From positions 1-64,000 of the forward strand of contig CAKSAY010000005.1 of assembly GCA_934438055.1 (NCBI GenBank): a DNA stretch of 64,000 bases. Reading direction: 5' to 3'. Source of the stretch: an uncultured Oscillospiraceae bacterium (GTDB lineage: Bacteria > Bacillota > Clostridia > Oscillospirales > Ruminococcaceae). The notes under the pieces were generated by a model, which was given only the letters and a program-made list of their open reading frames with translations, did no database searches and had not been told where the DNA came from. Of the stretch, positions 43,340-52,658 are shown piece after piece (position 1 is the first letter of the stretch; the number at the start of each line of letters is the position of its first letter). Both the position numbers and the translations under genes were made by a program.

Positions 43340-43350
43340 GACATATAGAT

Positions 43351-43388
43351 AAGCGTCGTCCTGCTAAAGATTTGGGACGGCGCTTTTT
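43351..43388 (+). terminator. Terminator of the glycan cluster
   Basis: AAGCGTCGTCC (43351-43361) pairs with GGACGGCGCTT (43375-43385), then a run of T's. Confidence 0.85.
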
Positions 43389-44228
43389 TGCAAAGGGATA
43401 ATTGTGATCAATTGGGATTGCATTCGCTCAATATATCCTATAGGGAAACAGCATTTACGTATATGGAGCAAAATGATTGTTTGTTTGCAGAGTGTATTCA
43501 AATAAAACGCCCATTCCATAAAATTTGAGATGTGACAGGATTAGAGTCTTAGATTTTTGTCAGCATTATTTTCTGTAATGATTTATCTAATCTATTCATC
43601 CCACAGAGACTAACAATCAACGCCCTTGTTTTGTATACACCTGTGATGAGAATATTTTATAATGAGCACCGGAATTTTGTGTTATAAAATAGACTATTTG
43701 TATAATTTTTTATTTTTTTACTATAAGTATTAAACGGAATTGCCTTGATGCTTTTTAGAAAGAGGAAGAAGATTGTCTTTTTACAGAAAAAAGGGAATAA
43801 TAAGTGGGAAATTTCTTTTATTATTTGAAGCTCCTTTGTATTAAGATCGTTTTCTATTTTAAAGTTTGAGGTGTTTGACAGACTAGGGAAAAATATGTAG
43901 TCGGCAAGAACTACAATAAAAGTCGGATTATTCTCTTTGTAGAGGCTTTGTAATTTATGCGTGTTACTATTTATTACTCAATTGTTCCCAATGCCTATAA
44001 TCTAATCTTTTGCTCAGGCTTTAGATAGCCCCACAAACAGCAGAGTGTTGAGAGTGTTCTATTCTGCAAGTTTACTTTAAAAGAAATATATACCTATGCA
44101 AATTTATCTGAAATGTGGCAGATTTTATTTACAAAATGATAAATTTATTAATGATTATACAGTATGTATTAATAAAATGCTATAAGCACTGTATAAAATC
44201 GTTCAACCTTGTATGGCTTCATTATTAT
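43389..44228. other. AT-rich intergenic region
   Basis: About 840 bases with many short stops in all frames. I see no gene, no RNA family and no repeat here. Confidence 0.5.
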
Positions 44229-44280
44229 AAAAGGGAAAAATCCCCTTTTGTAGGAAAGTGATATATCTCACTTTTTTTGA
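44229..44280 (-). terminator. Paired hairpins downstream of the YtaF-like gene
   Basis: AAAAGGG-loop-CCCCTTTT and AAGTGA-loop-TCTCACTT lie just past the end of the minus-strand gene; the first has A's that give a U tract on that strand. Confidence 0.55.
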
Positions 44281-44334
44281 TAAAAACATGAATTTTGCTC
44301 TTACGTATTCAGAGTATATCTGCTTGTAAAAAGA

Positions 44335-44994
44335 TTAAATAAGTTTGCTCAACGCTATGAGCAATAAGATACATCCGCTTAGCCATGAAAGACTAAAACT
44401 CCATTTTTCTGCTGTCTTTCTTCCGCTCCATCCACCAAGACGAATTGCTAAGAGGTTGACCAAAAGAGAAAAACATAGTATCATAAAAATGTTAGTTGAT
44501 TCAAGAGCAGCGCCAAATCCGGCGGCTAATCCATCTAAAGAAAGAGCTAGTGCTAGCGAAATAGATTCCTGTGCAGATAATTTTCTTGAACAATCGAAAT
44601 CGGCCCTCTGCGGATCAGCGTATACATTTAGAATGAACTGAAAATGCAGAAATGTAAAATGTATTTTCTTATCTATCTTTTGATGCTTTTTTATATATTC
44701 TTTTAATAGGCTGTCTGACAGTTTGACAATGCCTAGAATAAACAGGATAAGAAAGCTGAGAATGCTTGTTAGGGATGAAGGAATAAAATTTCCTATAAAC
44801 GTCCCGCATACTAGCGATATTCCTAATAAACCGCTGCAAATACCGGCAATGATGACTGCTGATGCTAGGGGGATTTTAATTCTGCCGGTTCCATAGGCAA
44901 AGCTTGCTGCAAAGGCATCTATTGAGAGGGCGATTGCTAACAACAACCCCTCTGTTAACGCCATAATTGAAATAGACATAATAAACACCATCAT
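44335..44994 (-). CDS. ytaF: Sporulation membrane protein YtaF / MntP-like
   Basis: A 219-residue protein with six hydrophobic segments arranged as two similar halves: LLLAIALSIDAFAASFAYG and SLALALSLDGLAAGFGAAL, each with the conserved aspartate of the MntP manganese-efflux fold. The long middle loop (about residues 100-140) is typical of YtaF rather than of MntP. YtaF is made during sporulation in Bacillus; its substrate is not established. SD is weak (AGAGAA). Transcribed alone. Confidence 0.85.
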   Translation of the reverse strand: MMVFIMSISIMALTEGLLLAIALSIDAFAASFAYGTGRIKIPLASAVIIAGICSGLLGISLVCGTFIGNFIPSSLTSILSFLILFILGIVKLSDSLLKEYIKKHQKIDKKIHFTFLHFQFILNVYADPQRADFDCSRKLSAQESISLALALSLDGLAAGFGAALESTNIFMILCFSLLVNLLAIRLGGWSGRKTAEKWSFSLSWLSGCILLLIALSKLI

Positions 44995-45210
44995 TTCTCT
45001 ATCACCTACAGCTAGCGCTTTTCATTTATAGATATAAAAAATATCTTTTTTGATTTTAAAGTTGAACATCTTCTATGTCTAAAATATAGGCCTGCGCTTA
45101 AGCTGCATGTGGAATACGGGGCGTGCCCCTTGATTGGGTCTTCTTTTATCTATTCTATTTTATAAAACTTAAGATGGTGATTGAAAAATTTTATTTTAGG
45201 AGGAAGTATT

Positions 45211-45696
45211 ATGAAGTATATTATCGGGATTATTTTAGCATGTTTGCTTATTTTTCCTCTCTCTGCTTGTTCAGAGCAACCGACGTCCAGTCAAAGTGAG
45301 GGAGATTTAAATTCACAGGAGAGCGAAACGGTTTCTCAGGAGGAAATGAGCAAAGAGGAATATGAGATATTACAGGGAATGTTTACCTATAATTTTCAGC
45401 AATATATGACACAGTTGCAGTCTGCGCTCTCCACCTATAATGGAAGTGAGGATTGGTGGAATTCATTTCAGTCTTTAGCTGATCAGGCAAAAGGAGCATG
45501 GGATCAGTTTCAGGCCAATCAGCAGAACATACCGGAATCTTGCCAGCAAGCGTATCAGAAGTTATCTATAGGAGTGAGCAATTATCTTACGGCGATTGAT
45601 ACCGTTCAACAGGCTAAGGATCTTGGAGGTGTAGATCAGCAGCAGAAACTCGCTGAAGCTTCTCAACTTTTTATTCAGGCTAATACGCAGTGGTAA
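45211..45696 (+). CDS. Small secreted lipoprotein, unknown function
   Basis: A 161-residue precursor with a lipoprotein signal peptide (KYIIGIILACLLIFPLSAC), lipobox LSAC at about 18-21. A Ser/Gln/Glu-rich linker follows, then a predicted all-helical domain rich in Gln and Trp. AGGAGG (45198-45203) fixes the start at 45211 rather than at the in-frame codon at 45181. I recognise no family. Monocistronic by context. Confidence 0.75.
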   Translation: MKYIIGIILACLLIFPLSACSEQPTSSQSEGDLNSQESETVSQEEMSKEEYEILQGMFTYNFQQYMTQLQSALSTYNGSEDWWNSFQSLADQAKGAWDQFQANQQNIPESCQQAYQKLSIGVSNYLTAIDTVQQAKDLGGVDQQQKLAEASQLFIQANTQW

Positions 45697-46433
45697 AATA
45701 CAAGTGAGAATGTGTCCTAAGTGATTTTAATATTTCTATTTTAAGAGACATTCCTGATGCCGTTAATTATTAGAGGCTTTAGTTATCACAGACTTTATCT
45801 GCTATTTTAGCTTGTTGTTCAATCGCACTGTGGTGGTGTGTGGGGAAACATTTTATAGAGTTAATTTTTGTTAGATATAGTTAAAGCGTTTTTTATAATT
45901 TATCATTCAGGATAAAGTTAATGGAATTACTATATTGCACTCTGATAAACATGTGTTTTTCGCTTTGATGGGATGATATTCAATTTATTCTGTATGACTA
46001 TTATAAATTTTAAATATATAGTATATAAAGAAAATGCCATTCTAATTTTTTGGAGTGGTGTTTTTCTTTTTGTTAAAGTATATTATCGTTTGAATAGAGG
46101 ATTCCAAAACATATTAAAAGCGATAAAATTTTTTGTCGGCGATGCGTGACATAATTAGGGTAGTTTACGATTATTATGCCAACAAGTGAGGCTAAACTTA
46201 AACGGTTTTATATCACTTTTATAGATGCAGCGATTTGCATTGAGTATCCTATACTTTAACTGTTATTTCCATATTTTAAAACAATTCTTGTAGAATTTTA
46301 CTATGTAATATTATATAATAAATCATAATATCAAGAAAGTTTACAAAAAAAAGAAATAATAAACATACTTTTTGTATAATATATTTTTTTATAAGAGTTT
46401 AATTGTATTTCAATCTGTTAAAGGAGATAGCTT
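45697..46433. other. AT-rich intergenic region with one terminator-like hairpin
   Basis: AAAATGCCATTC (46031-46042) pairs with GAGTGGTGTTTT (46053-46064) using G-U pairs and is followed by T's. Otherwise nothing is supported in about 740 bases. Confidence 0.45.
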
Positions 46434-46460
46434 ATGATGATTAATGTTTTTTAACCGAGT

Positions 46461-47585
46461 TTGGCAGAAGAGGAGTTGGGTGCTGTCAAGCGTGTGTTTG
46501 AGTCTAATTGGATTGGAAGAGGGGACGAAACAATAGCTTTTGAAAAGGAATTTGCCACACATCTTGGTTGCACTTGTTCCAATTCGTCTTTTGTGAGAAC
46601 TGTTTCTTGTTGTAGTGCGGGTCTGTTTCATTCCATGAAATTATTAGATATTCAGCCAGGCGATGAATTCATTCTGCCAAGTATTCATTTTGTGGCTGCG
46701 GCAAATGCAATTTTAGATTGTGGAGGTGTGCCTGTCTTTTGTGATGTTGATCCTAGAACGCTTAATGCCACTGCGGAATCAATTGAGCAGAAGATCACCA
46801 AAAAAACAAAGGCAATTTTAATCATTCATTATGGAGGCTATCCTTGTGACATGGATTCCATATGTAAATTGGCACAGGCATATAACTTAAAATTAGTTGA
46901 AGATGCAGCTTGCAGTGTAGCGTCGCAATATAAAGGACAAGCATGTGGCACCTTTGGCGATATTGGAATTTGGTCGTTTGACGCTATGAAAATTTTAGTT
47001 TGTGGAGACGGCGGCATGATGCATTTTAAAGAACCGGAGATGGTGGAGAAATTTGAAAAATTAAGCTATCTAGGCTTGTGTTCTAAAAGCGGTTTTGAGA
47101 GCACAGTGGATAAAAAATGGTGGGCGTTTGATGTTTCTTGTTATGGACGCAAAGATATTATGAATGATATATCATCTTCTATTGGGCGTGAACAGCTCAA
47201 AAAGCTTCCTGACTTTATTCAAAAACGCAAAGAGATCAGTCAAATGTATGATCAAGCGCTTTGCCAAGAAAATTGGTTAACCCTTCCGCCTGCCCTTCCG
47301 GAAGACTGCAAATCCAGTTATTATTTTTATTGGGTGCAATTAAAGAATCAGGATTTGCGCGATCGTTTGGCAACATACTTAAAGGAGCATCAGATTTATA
47401 CAACATTCCGTTATTATCCTTTGCATTGGGTGAAATTTTATCAGATGGATAACTGCTCATTGAAAAATGTTGAACAGGCTGCGCAAACTACATTATGTTT
47501 GCCTATGCATCAATCCCTGTCTAAAAAAGATATTACATATATAGTAGACACAATTTGCAGTTTTGGAAAGGAGAATCATCTGTGA
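46461..47585 (+). CDS. DegT/DnrJ/EryC1-family sugar aminotransferase, early stop near the natural start
   Basis: A 374-residue PLP enzyme that aminates keto-sugars in nucleotide-sugar pathways. HYGGYPCDMDSI, EDAACSVASQ and the PLP-lysine region SFDAMKIL (about 172-179) are intact. The natural start is probably ATG 46437, well placed after AAAGGAG, but that frame reads five codons then TAA (46452-46454) before continuing as PSLAEEELGAV. One base change (TTA to TAA) would explain it. Translation could restart at TTG 46461, losing only eight residues, but with no SD. It is either a fresh pseudogene, a sequencing error, or inefficient reinitiation. It overlaps the next gene by three to four bases. 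Confidence 0.7.
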   Translation: MAEEELGAVKRVFESNWIGRGDETIAFEKEFATHLGCTCSNSSFVRTVSCCSAGLFHSMKLLDIQPGDEFILPSIHFVAAANAILDCGGVPVFCDVDPRTLNATAESIEQKITKKTKAILIIHYGGYPCDMDSICKLAQAYNLKLVEDAACSVASQYKGQACGTFGDIGIWSFDAMKILVCGDGGMMHFKEPEMVEKFEKLSYLGLCSKSGFESTVDKKWWAFDVSCYGRKDIMNDISSSIGREQLKKLPDFIQKRKEISQMYDQALCQENWLTLPPALPEDCKSSYYFYWVQLKNQDLRDRLATYLKEHQIYTTFRYYPLHWVKFYQMDNCSLKNVEQAAQTTLCLPMHQSLSKKDITYIVDTICSFGKENHL

Positions 47586-48670
47586 CTTATATTTTTGTAT
47601 TCTTGGGTGAATTTGGGTATGAATTGTTAAATTGGCAAGGAGTTATTCGAAAGTTTTCTCATACAATTTCCAAAGAGGATCAAATTATTTGTTGCAGTCG
47701 CGCTAATTTATATCCACTCTATGAAACTGCGGATATTTATCTTGATATTTCGGATTATCCTCTGTTTCAAAAGAGCGTTGCTTGTGGATATGTTGGGATG
47801 CTCCCACAGGAAGATATGACTCGTTTACCTGTAGAGGAAAGCAAAGAGTTTAATCTGAAAAGACCTATTCAGGACTTTTATATTACTTATAATACGCCGG
47901 AAGACCTACAATTTGACTCGCAACTCAAAGAGGGATTAAAGAAATATATATGCGAAAGGTTGTCTTCTATTTCTCAGTTTGATATTTCTTGTGCAAAGTT
48001 TATTTTTAGTTCAGAGCGGCATGAAATGAACGGATGCGTTTTTGGGTGCGATCGTTCTGTGTTTCAAATTGGCATGGACGAAGGCGATATCTATGAAAAA
48101 TTAGATTTAAATAACAATCTGTTTCAGAAAATTGTCCCTGACCCTTCTGTGAAAAATATTGTAGAAAAAAAGTGTGCGGTGCTTGGACAAAACTATATTC
48201 TCGTTCAGATGGCAGAACGCAAAATTGTAAAGCGTAGCGCTGACACATTTGATAAGAGAGATAAGCTTCTCCAAATGCTTTCGAAAAACTATCCGCTCGT
48301 TTTACTGACTTTTTCTACAGGACGGAATTTGGATAGTTATTCTCATTTTGATGAAATTCCAAATTGTTGTTGTTACCATTGCAGTTCTTTTACCGAACAG
48401 GCATATCTCATTACGCATTCTTATCAATGCTTATTTTTTACCGAAGGGGATTTTCGCAGTCATATTTATGTTCCTCCATTTCTGGGAAAGGATGTAATTG
48501 CAGTTGCGCCAAAAAGTGTTTATCAACTAAAAACCTCTCCAATTGATTTTTGGAACAAAAATGTTTTTCAGTTTGGAGGACAAATTAGGCCAATCTATAG
48601 TGAGGATATTTTTTCTAATACCTCAATAGATTGGAATGACCTTTTGCAAATAAATGATAGGAATAAATAA
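47582..48670 (+). CDS. Unrecognised protein coupled to the sugar aminotransferase
   Basis: A 362-residue soluble-looking protein starting VTYIFVFLGEFGYELLNWQG, preceded by AAAGGAG and a GTG start that overlaps the aminotransferase stop. The opening FGEFGYE-like pattern, the late HSYQCLFFTEGDF and the GGQIRPIY end are reminiscent of sugar-transfer or glycan-modifying proteins found beside DegT genes, but I cannot assign a family. A cysteine-rich patch (NCCCYHCSS) lies at about residue 264. Function is left open. Confidence 0.6.
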   Translation: MTYIFVFLGEFGYELLNWQGVIRKFSHTISKEDQIICCSRANLYPLYETADIYLDISDYPLFQKSVACGYVGMLPQEDMTRLPVEESKEFNLKRPIQDFYITYNTPEDLQFDSQLKEGLKKYICERLSSISQFDISCAKFIFSSERHEMNGCVFGCDRSVFQIGMDEGDIYEKLDLNNNLFQKIVPDPSVKNIVEKKCAVLGQNYILVQMAERKIVKRSADTFDKRDKLLQMLSKNYPLVLLTFSTGRNLDSYSHFDEIPNCCCYHCSSFTEQAYLITHSYQCLFFTEGDFRSHIYVPPFLGKDVIAVAPKSVYQLKTSPIDFWNKNVFQFGGQIRPIYSEDIFSNTSIDWNDLLQINDRNK

Positions 48671-48671
48671 A

Positions 48672-49892
48672 ATGAAAGATTTAAAAGAGAATTATCAGAG
48701 GACCATTATAGCCTGTTTTTTTGGAATTGCAAGTCAGGCGGTTATCATCAATCTAACGGCAATTTTATTCGTTTATTTTATGACCCTTTATCATTTTTCA
48801 TTCTCATTCCTTGGAGTTTTGGTTGGAGTCAATTTTGCCGTACAAATGTTGGCCGGCGTTGTTTTAACATTTTTAATCGATAGAATTGGATTTCGGCCAC
48901 TCGTTCTAATTGCCTGTCTCCTTGGAGTTATAGGGCTTACAGTTTATGGACTTGTGGGCGTTATTCTTCCGGGTGATTTGGTTGGCACTGGGATTGTTTG
49001 TGCAACAGTTTTATTTTCTTTTTCGGGAGGAATGCTTGAATCTCTTCTTTCTCCTATCATTGACAACATTCCTGAGACGGTTAAATCTAAACAGACTGCC
49101 ATGAGTTTGCTACACTCCTTTTATGCATGGGGCGAATTGGTTTGCATTATATTAACCTCTCTATATTTGTTTGTGTTTGGAGAAGAATATTGGAGTTATA
49201 TTGTAATCTTTTTTGCAGTCATACCATTTATTGCATTTTTGTTGTTTTTGCACGCTCCTATTCGGCAAAAAACAGTTGATTTTAAGAAAAAAAGCGCCAC
49301 AACTGGCGTTCTTCTATCACCCTTTTTTCTAATTGCTCTTCTTGCTATGGCATTTGGCGGTGCAGCCGAAATGTTGATGAATCAATGGGTAGCTACCTTT
49401 TTAATTAAAGGGCTTGGTGTGAATGAAATGGTTGCGGATATTTTGGGAATGGGATTATTTGCTTTATCTATCGGCGTTGGTCGTGCACTATATGGTAAAT
49501 TCGGTGATAGATGGAATCTATCGAAACTTTTGCTTATTTGTAGCCTGAGTTCATCTATTTTATATGCCACAATTGGCATCTCACAAAGTGCATTGCTTGC
49601 ATTAATTGCAAGTGTGCTATGTGGCTTTACTGTAAGTTTGCTCTGGCCGGGCACGTTGGTAATTACCAGTAAATATTTCCCCAAAGCGGGTTCTTGGATT
49701 TTTGTTATTTTGACCATTGCAGGCAATTTGGGAACAACTATATTCTCTGCTATGACAGGAACGCTCACTGATAGTATAGGGTTATCTTACACTTTTTTGA
49801 TTCTTTCGCTTGTGCCATTAGGCGCTTTCTTTTGTCATCTGTTTTTGCTTGGCAAGCAAGCCAAAAGTGAAGTTATACCATCAAGCAAATGA
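48672..49892 (+). CDS. MFS transporter
   Basis: A 406-residue carrier with 12 predicted membrane segments in two halves; the region FLIDRIGFRP between helices 2 and 3 is the major-facilitator A motif in variant form, and YGKFGDRWNLSK repeats it in the second half. Resembles sugar/drug MFS proteins of the FucP/YfcJ kind; substrate unknown. ATG 48672 follows AGGAAT; an in-frame ATG at 48654 overlaps the previous gene. Co-transcribed with the two genes before it. Confidence 0.85.
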   Translation: MKDLKENYQRTIIACFFGIASQAVIINLTAILFVYFMTLYHFSFSFLGVLVGVNFAVQMLAGVVLTFLIDRIGFRPLVLIACLLGVIGLTVYGLVGVILPGDLVGTGIVCATVLFSFSGGMLESLLSPIIDNIPETVKSKQTAMSLLHSFYAWGELVCIILTSLYLFVFGEEYWSYIVIFFAVIPFIAFLLFLHAPIRQKTVDFKKKSATTGVLLSPFFLIALLAMAFGGAAEMLMNQWVATFLIKGLGVNEMVADILGMGLFALSIGVGRALYGKFGDRWNLSKLLLICSLSSSILYATIGISQSALLALIASVLCGFTVSLLWPGTLVITSKYFPKAGSWIFVILTIAGNLGTTIFSAMTGTLTDSIGLSYTFLILSLVPLGAFFCHLFLLGKQAKSEVIPSSK

Positions 49893-49946
49893 TATATTTA
49901 GTCTCTGGTTGTATAGGTCTCATTCTATATAGGATTCTTCGAGATT

Positions 49947-49986
49947 CCCTTAACAGTTTTATATGCTGTTAAGGGGATTTTTCTAT
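49947..49986 (+). terminator. Terminator of the aminotransferase-MFS operon
   Basis: CCCTTAACAG (49947-49956) pairs with CTGTTAAGGG (49966-49975), then T's. Confidence 0.9.
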
Positions 49987-50273
49987 TTTTATCAGTATAT
50001 CAGCAGAGCTAATTTTTTGCTTAATAATTTATTCTGTTAGTTGCAGAAGTATTTTTCTTTTTAGAGTGCACTTTCGTTGAAAAACCTCAAAGAGGGAAAT
50101 AACCTTTTGAAGGAACCTTATCATGGCATAGGGCATTTGGGAGAAATCATGGTGGAATTTAGCAATCAATTTATTTTGCGAACACAATTAAACTTTCAGA
50201 TGACAGTGCAGAAGAAACTATCTAATACTATTATATATGAGAATCATTTGTTGTTAGATCATTAAAGAATTAT

Positions 50274-50302
50274 TTGTACAGATTAATTTTATTTGGTATA
50301 AT
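50274..50302 (+). promoter_or_regulatory. Sigma-A promoter of ppa
   Basis: TTGTAC (50274-50279), 17-bp spacer, TATAAT (50297-50302), 50 bases before the start. The 50000-50270 region holds no supported gene. Confidence 0.7.
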
Positions 50303-50351
50303 ATGATAAAGAAGCTAAAATTTAATAGAGATTCAAAGGAGGAGATTCATT

Positions 50352-50888
50352 GTGAAAAACATCTGGCATGATATAAGCGAGAAACGCATTGCACCGAGAG
50401 ATTTCATTACAGTAGTAGAAATTTCCAAGGGAAGTAAGAAAAAGTATGAGCTGGATAAAGAAACCGGATTGATTATTTTGGATAGAATTTTATATACCTC
50501 TACACATTATCCTGCAAATTATGGATTTATTCCCCGAACTTTTGGAGACGATGGAGATCCTTTGGATGTTTTATTGCTCTGTTCTGAAGCCATAGAGCCG
50601 TTGACGCTGGTGAGGAGTTATCCTATTGGTGTTATTAGAATGATTGATAATGGACACAATGATGAGAAGATTATTGCTATTCCTTATAATGATCCTACAT
50701 ATAACGTATATACAGATTTAGAGCAGCTTCCAGCTCATATATTTAACGAAATGCGGCATTTCTTTTCTGTATATAAAGCGCTGGAGAATAAAGAGACGGC
50801 TGTTGATGAAGTGAGTGGTTCTCAAGAGGCTCTCCAAATTATTATTACGGCTATGGATGAATATAAACAGCGATTTTGCGAAGAATGA
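50352..50888 (+). CDS. ppa: Inorganic pyrophosphatase, family I
   Basis: A 178-residue soluble enzyme splitting pyrophosphate to drive biosynthesis. Active-site stretches EVSKGSKKKYELDK, HYPANYGFIP and metal-binding DGDPLDVL are intact. GTG start after AAGGAGGAG. Many clostridia carry the manganese family II enzyme instead, so the family I type is a lineage character. Confidence 0.93.
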   Translation: MKNIWHDISEKRIAPRDFITVVEISKGSKKKYELDKETGLIILDRILYTSTHYPANYGFIPRTFGDDGDPLDVLLLCSEAIEPLTLVRSYPIGVIRMIDNGHNDEKIIAIPYNDPTYNVYTDLEQLPAHIFNEMRHFFSVYKALENKETAVDEVSGSQEALQIIITAMDEYKQRFCEE

Positions 50889-50949
50889 AAACCTAAAGAA
50901 GAGGCTTTGATGTTTTTTGCCTACAAAATTTTTAAAATCAATTTAGCCA

Positions 50950-50990
50950 AAAAAGAGCCAACTTGCAGTTCATGCAAATTGGCTCTTTTT
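50950..50990. terminator. Bidirectional terminator between ppa and the GT2 gene
   Basis: AAAAAGAGCCAA (50950-50961) and TTGGCTCTTTTT (50979-50990) flank a smaller inner stem; it serves both converging genes. Confidence 0.9.
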
Positions 50991-50999
50991 AAATTGTTA

Positions 51000-52262
51000 T
51001 TAATTATTTACATCTTCAATCGTTTTTGCAATGGTATGTGTGATAGGAGTCCACTCAACCTTTTTAAATAAAGCCACAATAGAAATGGGAACATAGGTAA
51101 AGATAAAGAGTGGGAAAGTGAATAAAGACAATATCTTTTTATACCAATTACAGTGAATCTTTTTCCACTCTGTGATTACAGTCAGCAATCCAAAGATGAA
51201 GAGAATAAAGTAGAAATTGAAGAAGAAATTCCAAATTCCTGTTAAAGAGGCTGAGATAATTTCAGGCGAAGTGACTAGACTGCACATACCAATAATTAAG
51301 AACACAGTATTTGCAAAGAAACTGATGAGTGAAATAAAGACAGCCGGCGAGATTGTCATAAGCATATCAAAACATGCAAAACTATGATCTTTAAAAATTC
51401 CTTTAATCAATTTGCCGCCATATTTGCCAAAAACTTGATAAAACCCTTTTGACCAACGCAATCTTTGATGCCATGATTGACTAAACTTGGTTGGCTGTTC
51501 ATCATATAACATAGCGTTTGCACAGTAGCCGATTTTTTCTCCATGAATAGCACTATCAACAGAAAATTCAATATCTTCCGTTAGAAGGTGATGTTTCCAG
51601 CCGCCATTTTTGCGAATAATATCTTTATGTAATAAGAATCCGGTTCCTGAAATGGCACAACTGGTTCCAAGCATCATGCGAGAGTTATTCAACTGCTTTG
51701 CTTCGCGCAAAAACCACAGCGAATAACCCGCAGAGATCCAGTTTGTGTCATAGTTTTTTGAATTTCGATAACTCGTGATAACACGATAACCGTTATCAAA
51801 TACCTTATTCATTTCCGCGATGTAATTTGGATCTAATAGATTGTCTGCATCAAATACAAAGTAGCCATCGTATTTATCTCTCTGCTCCGAGTTTTGGATG
51901 ATTTTAAAAATATAATCTAATGCATAGCCTTTACCGCGTTGTGTATCATTGCTTCTTTCATAAACAATAGCGCCGGCGTTTTTTGCGATTTGGGCAGTAT
52001 TATCTGTGCAATTATCAGCTACGACATAAATATCGACCAATTGATCGGGATAATTTTGTTTTTTGATGCTTTCAATTAAATTTGCAATTACAGCGCTTTC
52101 ATTACGGGCTGAAATTACAACAGCAAAGGTATGCAGCTTTGAGGCCGTGAGTTTTTTTGGTTTTTTAAAGAGAGCAAAAAGCGTATAAAATATTTGATAC
52201 GAATAACAGACTGTAAAAATAATTAAAATCGAAAAATTAAAATATGTTATTAAGGTTAACAA
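51000..52262 (-). CDS. Membrane GT2 glycosyltransferase (hyaluronan/PgaC-like)
   Basis: A 420-residue processive-type GT2. One N-terminal membrane helix, the catalytic domain (VVADNCTDNT, metal-binding FDADNLLD, acceptor-site TEDIEF and the QRLRWSKGF motif), then four C-terminal membrane helices. This plan fits enzymes that polymerise and extrude a beta-linked polysaccharide. The frame is open to TTG 52283, but GAGGAGG lies within that extension and eight bases before TTG 52262, so I prefer the latter. The deacetylase gene 1.1 kb away could act on its product. Confidence 0.85.
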   Translation of the reverse strand: MLTLITYFNFSILIIFTVCYSYQIFYTLFALFKKPKKLTASKLHTFAVVISARNESAVIANLIESIKKQNYPDQLVDIYVVADNCTDNTAQIAKNAGAIVYERSNDTQRGKGYALDYIFKIIQNSEQRDKYDGYFVFDADNLLDPNYIAEMNKVFDNGYRVITSYRNSKNYDTNWISAGYSLWFLREAKQLNNSRMMLGTSCAISGTGFLLHKDIIRKNGGWKHHLLTEDIEFSVDSAIHGEKIGYCANAMLYDEQPTKFSQSWHQRLRWSKGFYQVFGKYGGKLIKGIFKDHSFACFDMLMTISPAVFISLISFFANTVFLIIGMCSLVTSPEIISASLTGIWNFFFNFYFILFIFGLLTVITEWKKIHCNWYKKILSLFTFPLFIFTYVPISIVALFKKVEWTPITHTIAKTIEDVNN

Positions 52263-52283
52263 ACCAATTTCCTCCTCATTCAA

Positions 52284-52658
52284 TTTTCATTACAGGATAA
52301 CTACTCAATAAAATGTAGGCTACTGCATAAAAATTAAAATTTGCTAAGATACTATTCTTTACTTTTGGATGACTGGATGACTTTACATAAAGCTTTACAC
52401 AGATAAATGCGTTATGCTTTCCAAACCATTATACCACATTTTTTGCAAATCGCAAATGTTTTCGTGAAATTCTGTTGTTTTTATTAGGAGAAACTCCATA
52501 TTAAACAAAAATTTCTTTTTAAATATGTTAATAACAGTCTATTTTGCAAGTATTTATATGGACACTTCAAGAAATATATATGACTTAAAAATGAATAGAT
52601 TTTATGATCTTACATAAAATAAACGAATCAATCTTATTAAATAATGAGGTGTTAGATA
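52284..52658. other. Divergent intergenic region
   Basis: About 375 AT-rich bases between two divergent genes, presumably holding both promoters. I see no convincing -35/-10 pair and no repeat. Confidence 0.4.

Noticed and set aside
43389..44228. Missed gene in the long AT-rich gap
   Set aside because: Stops are dense in all six frames, and no SD-start pair leads into a plausible protein.
50077..50265. 62-residue open frame before ppa
   Set aside because: Starts at TTG without an SD, matches no family I know and overlaps a likely promoter region; probably chance.
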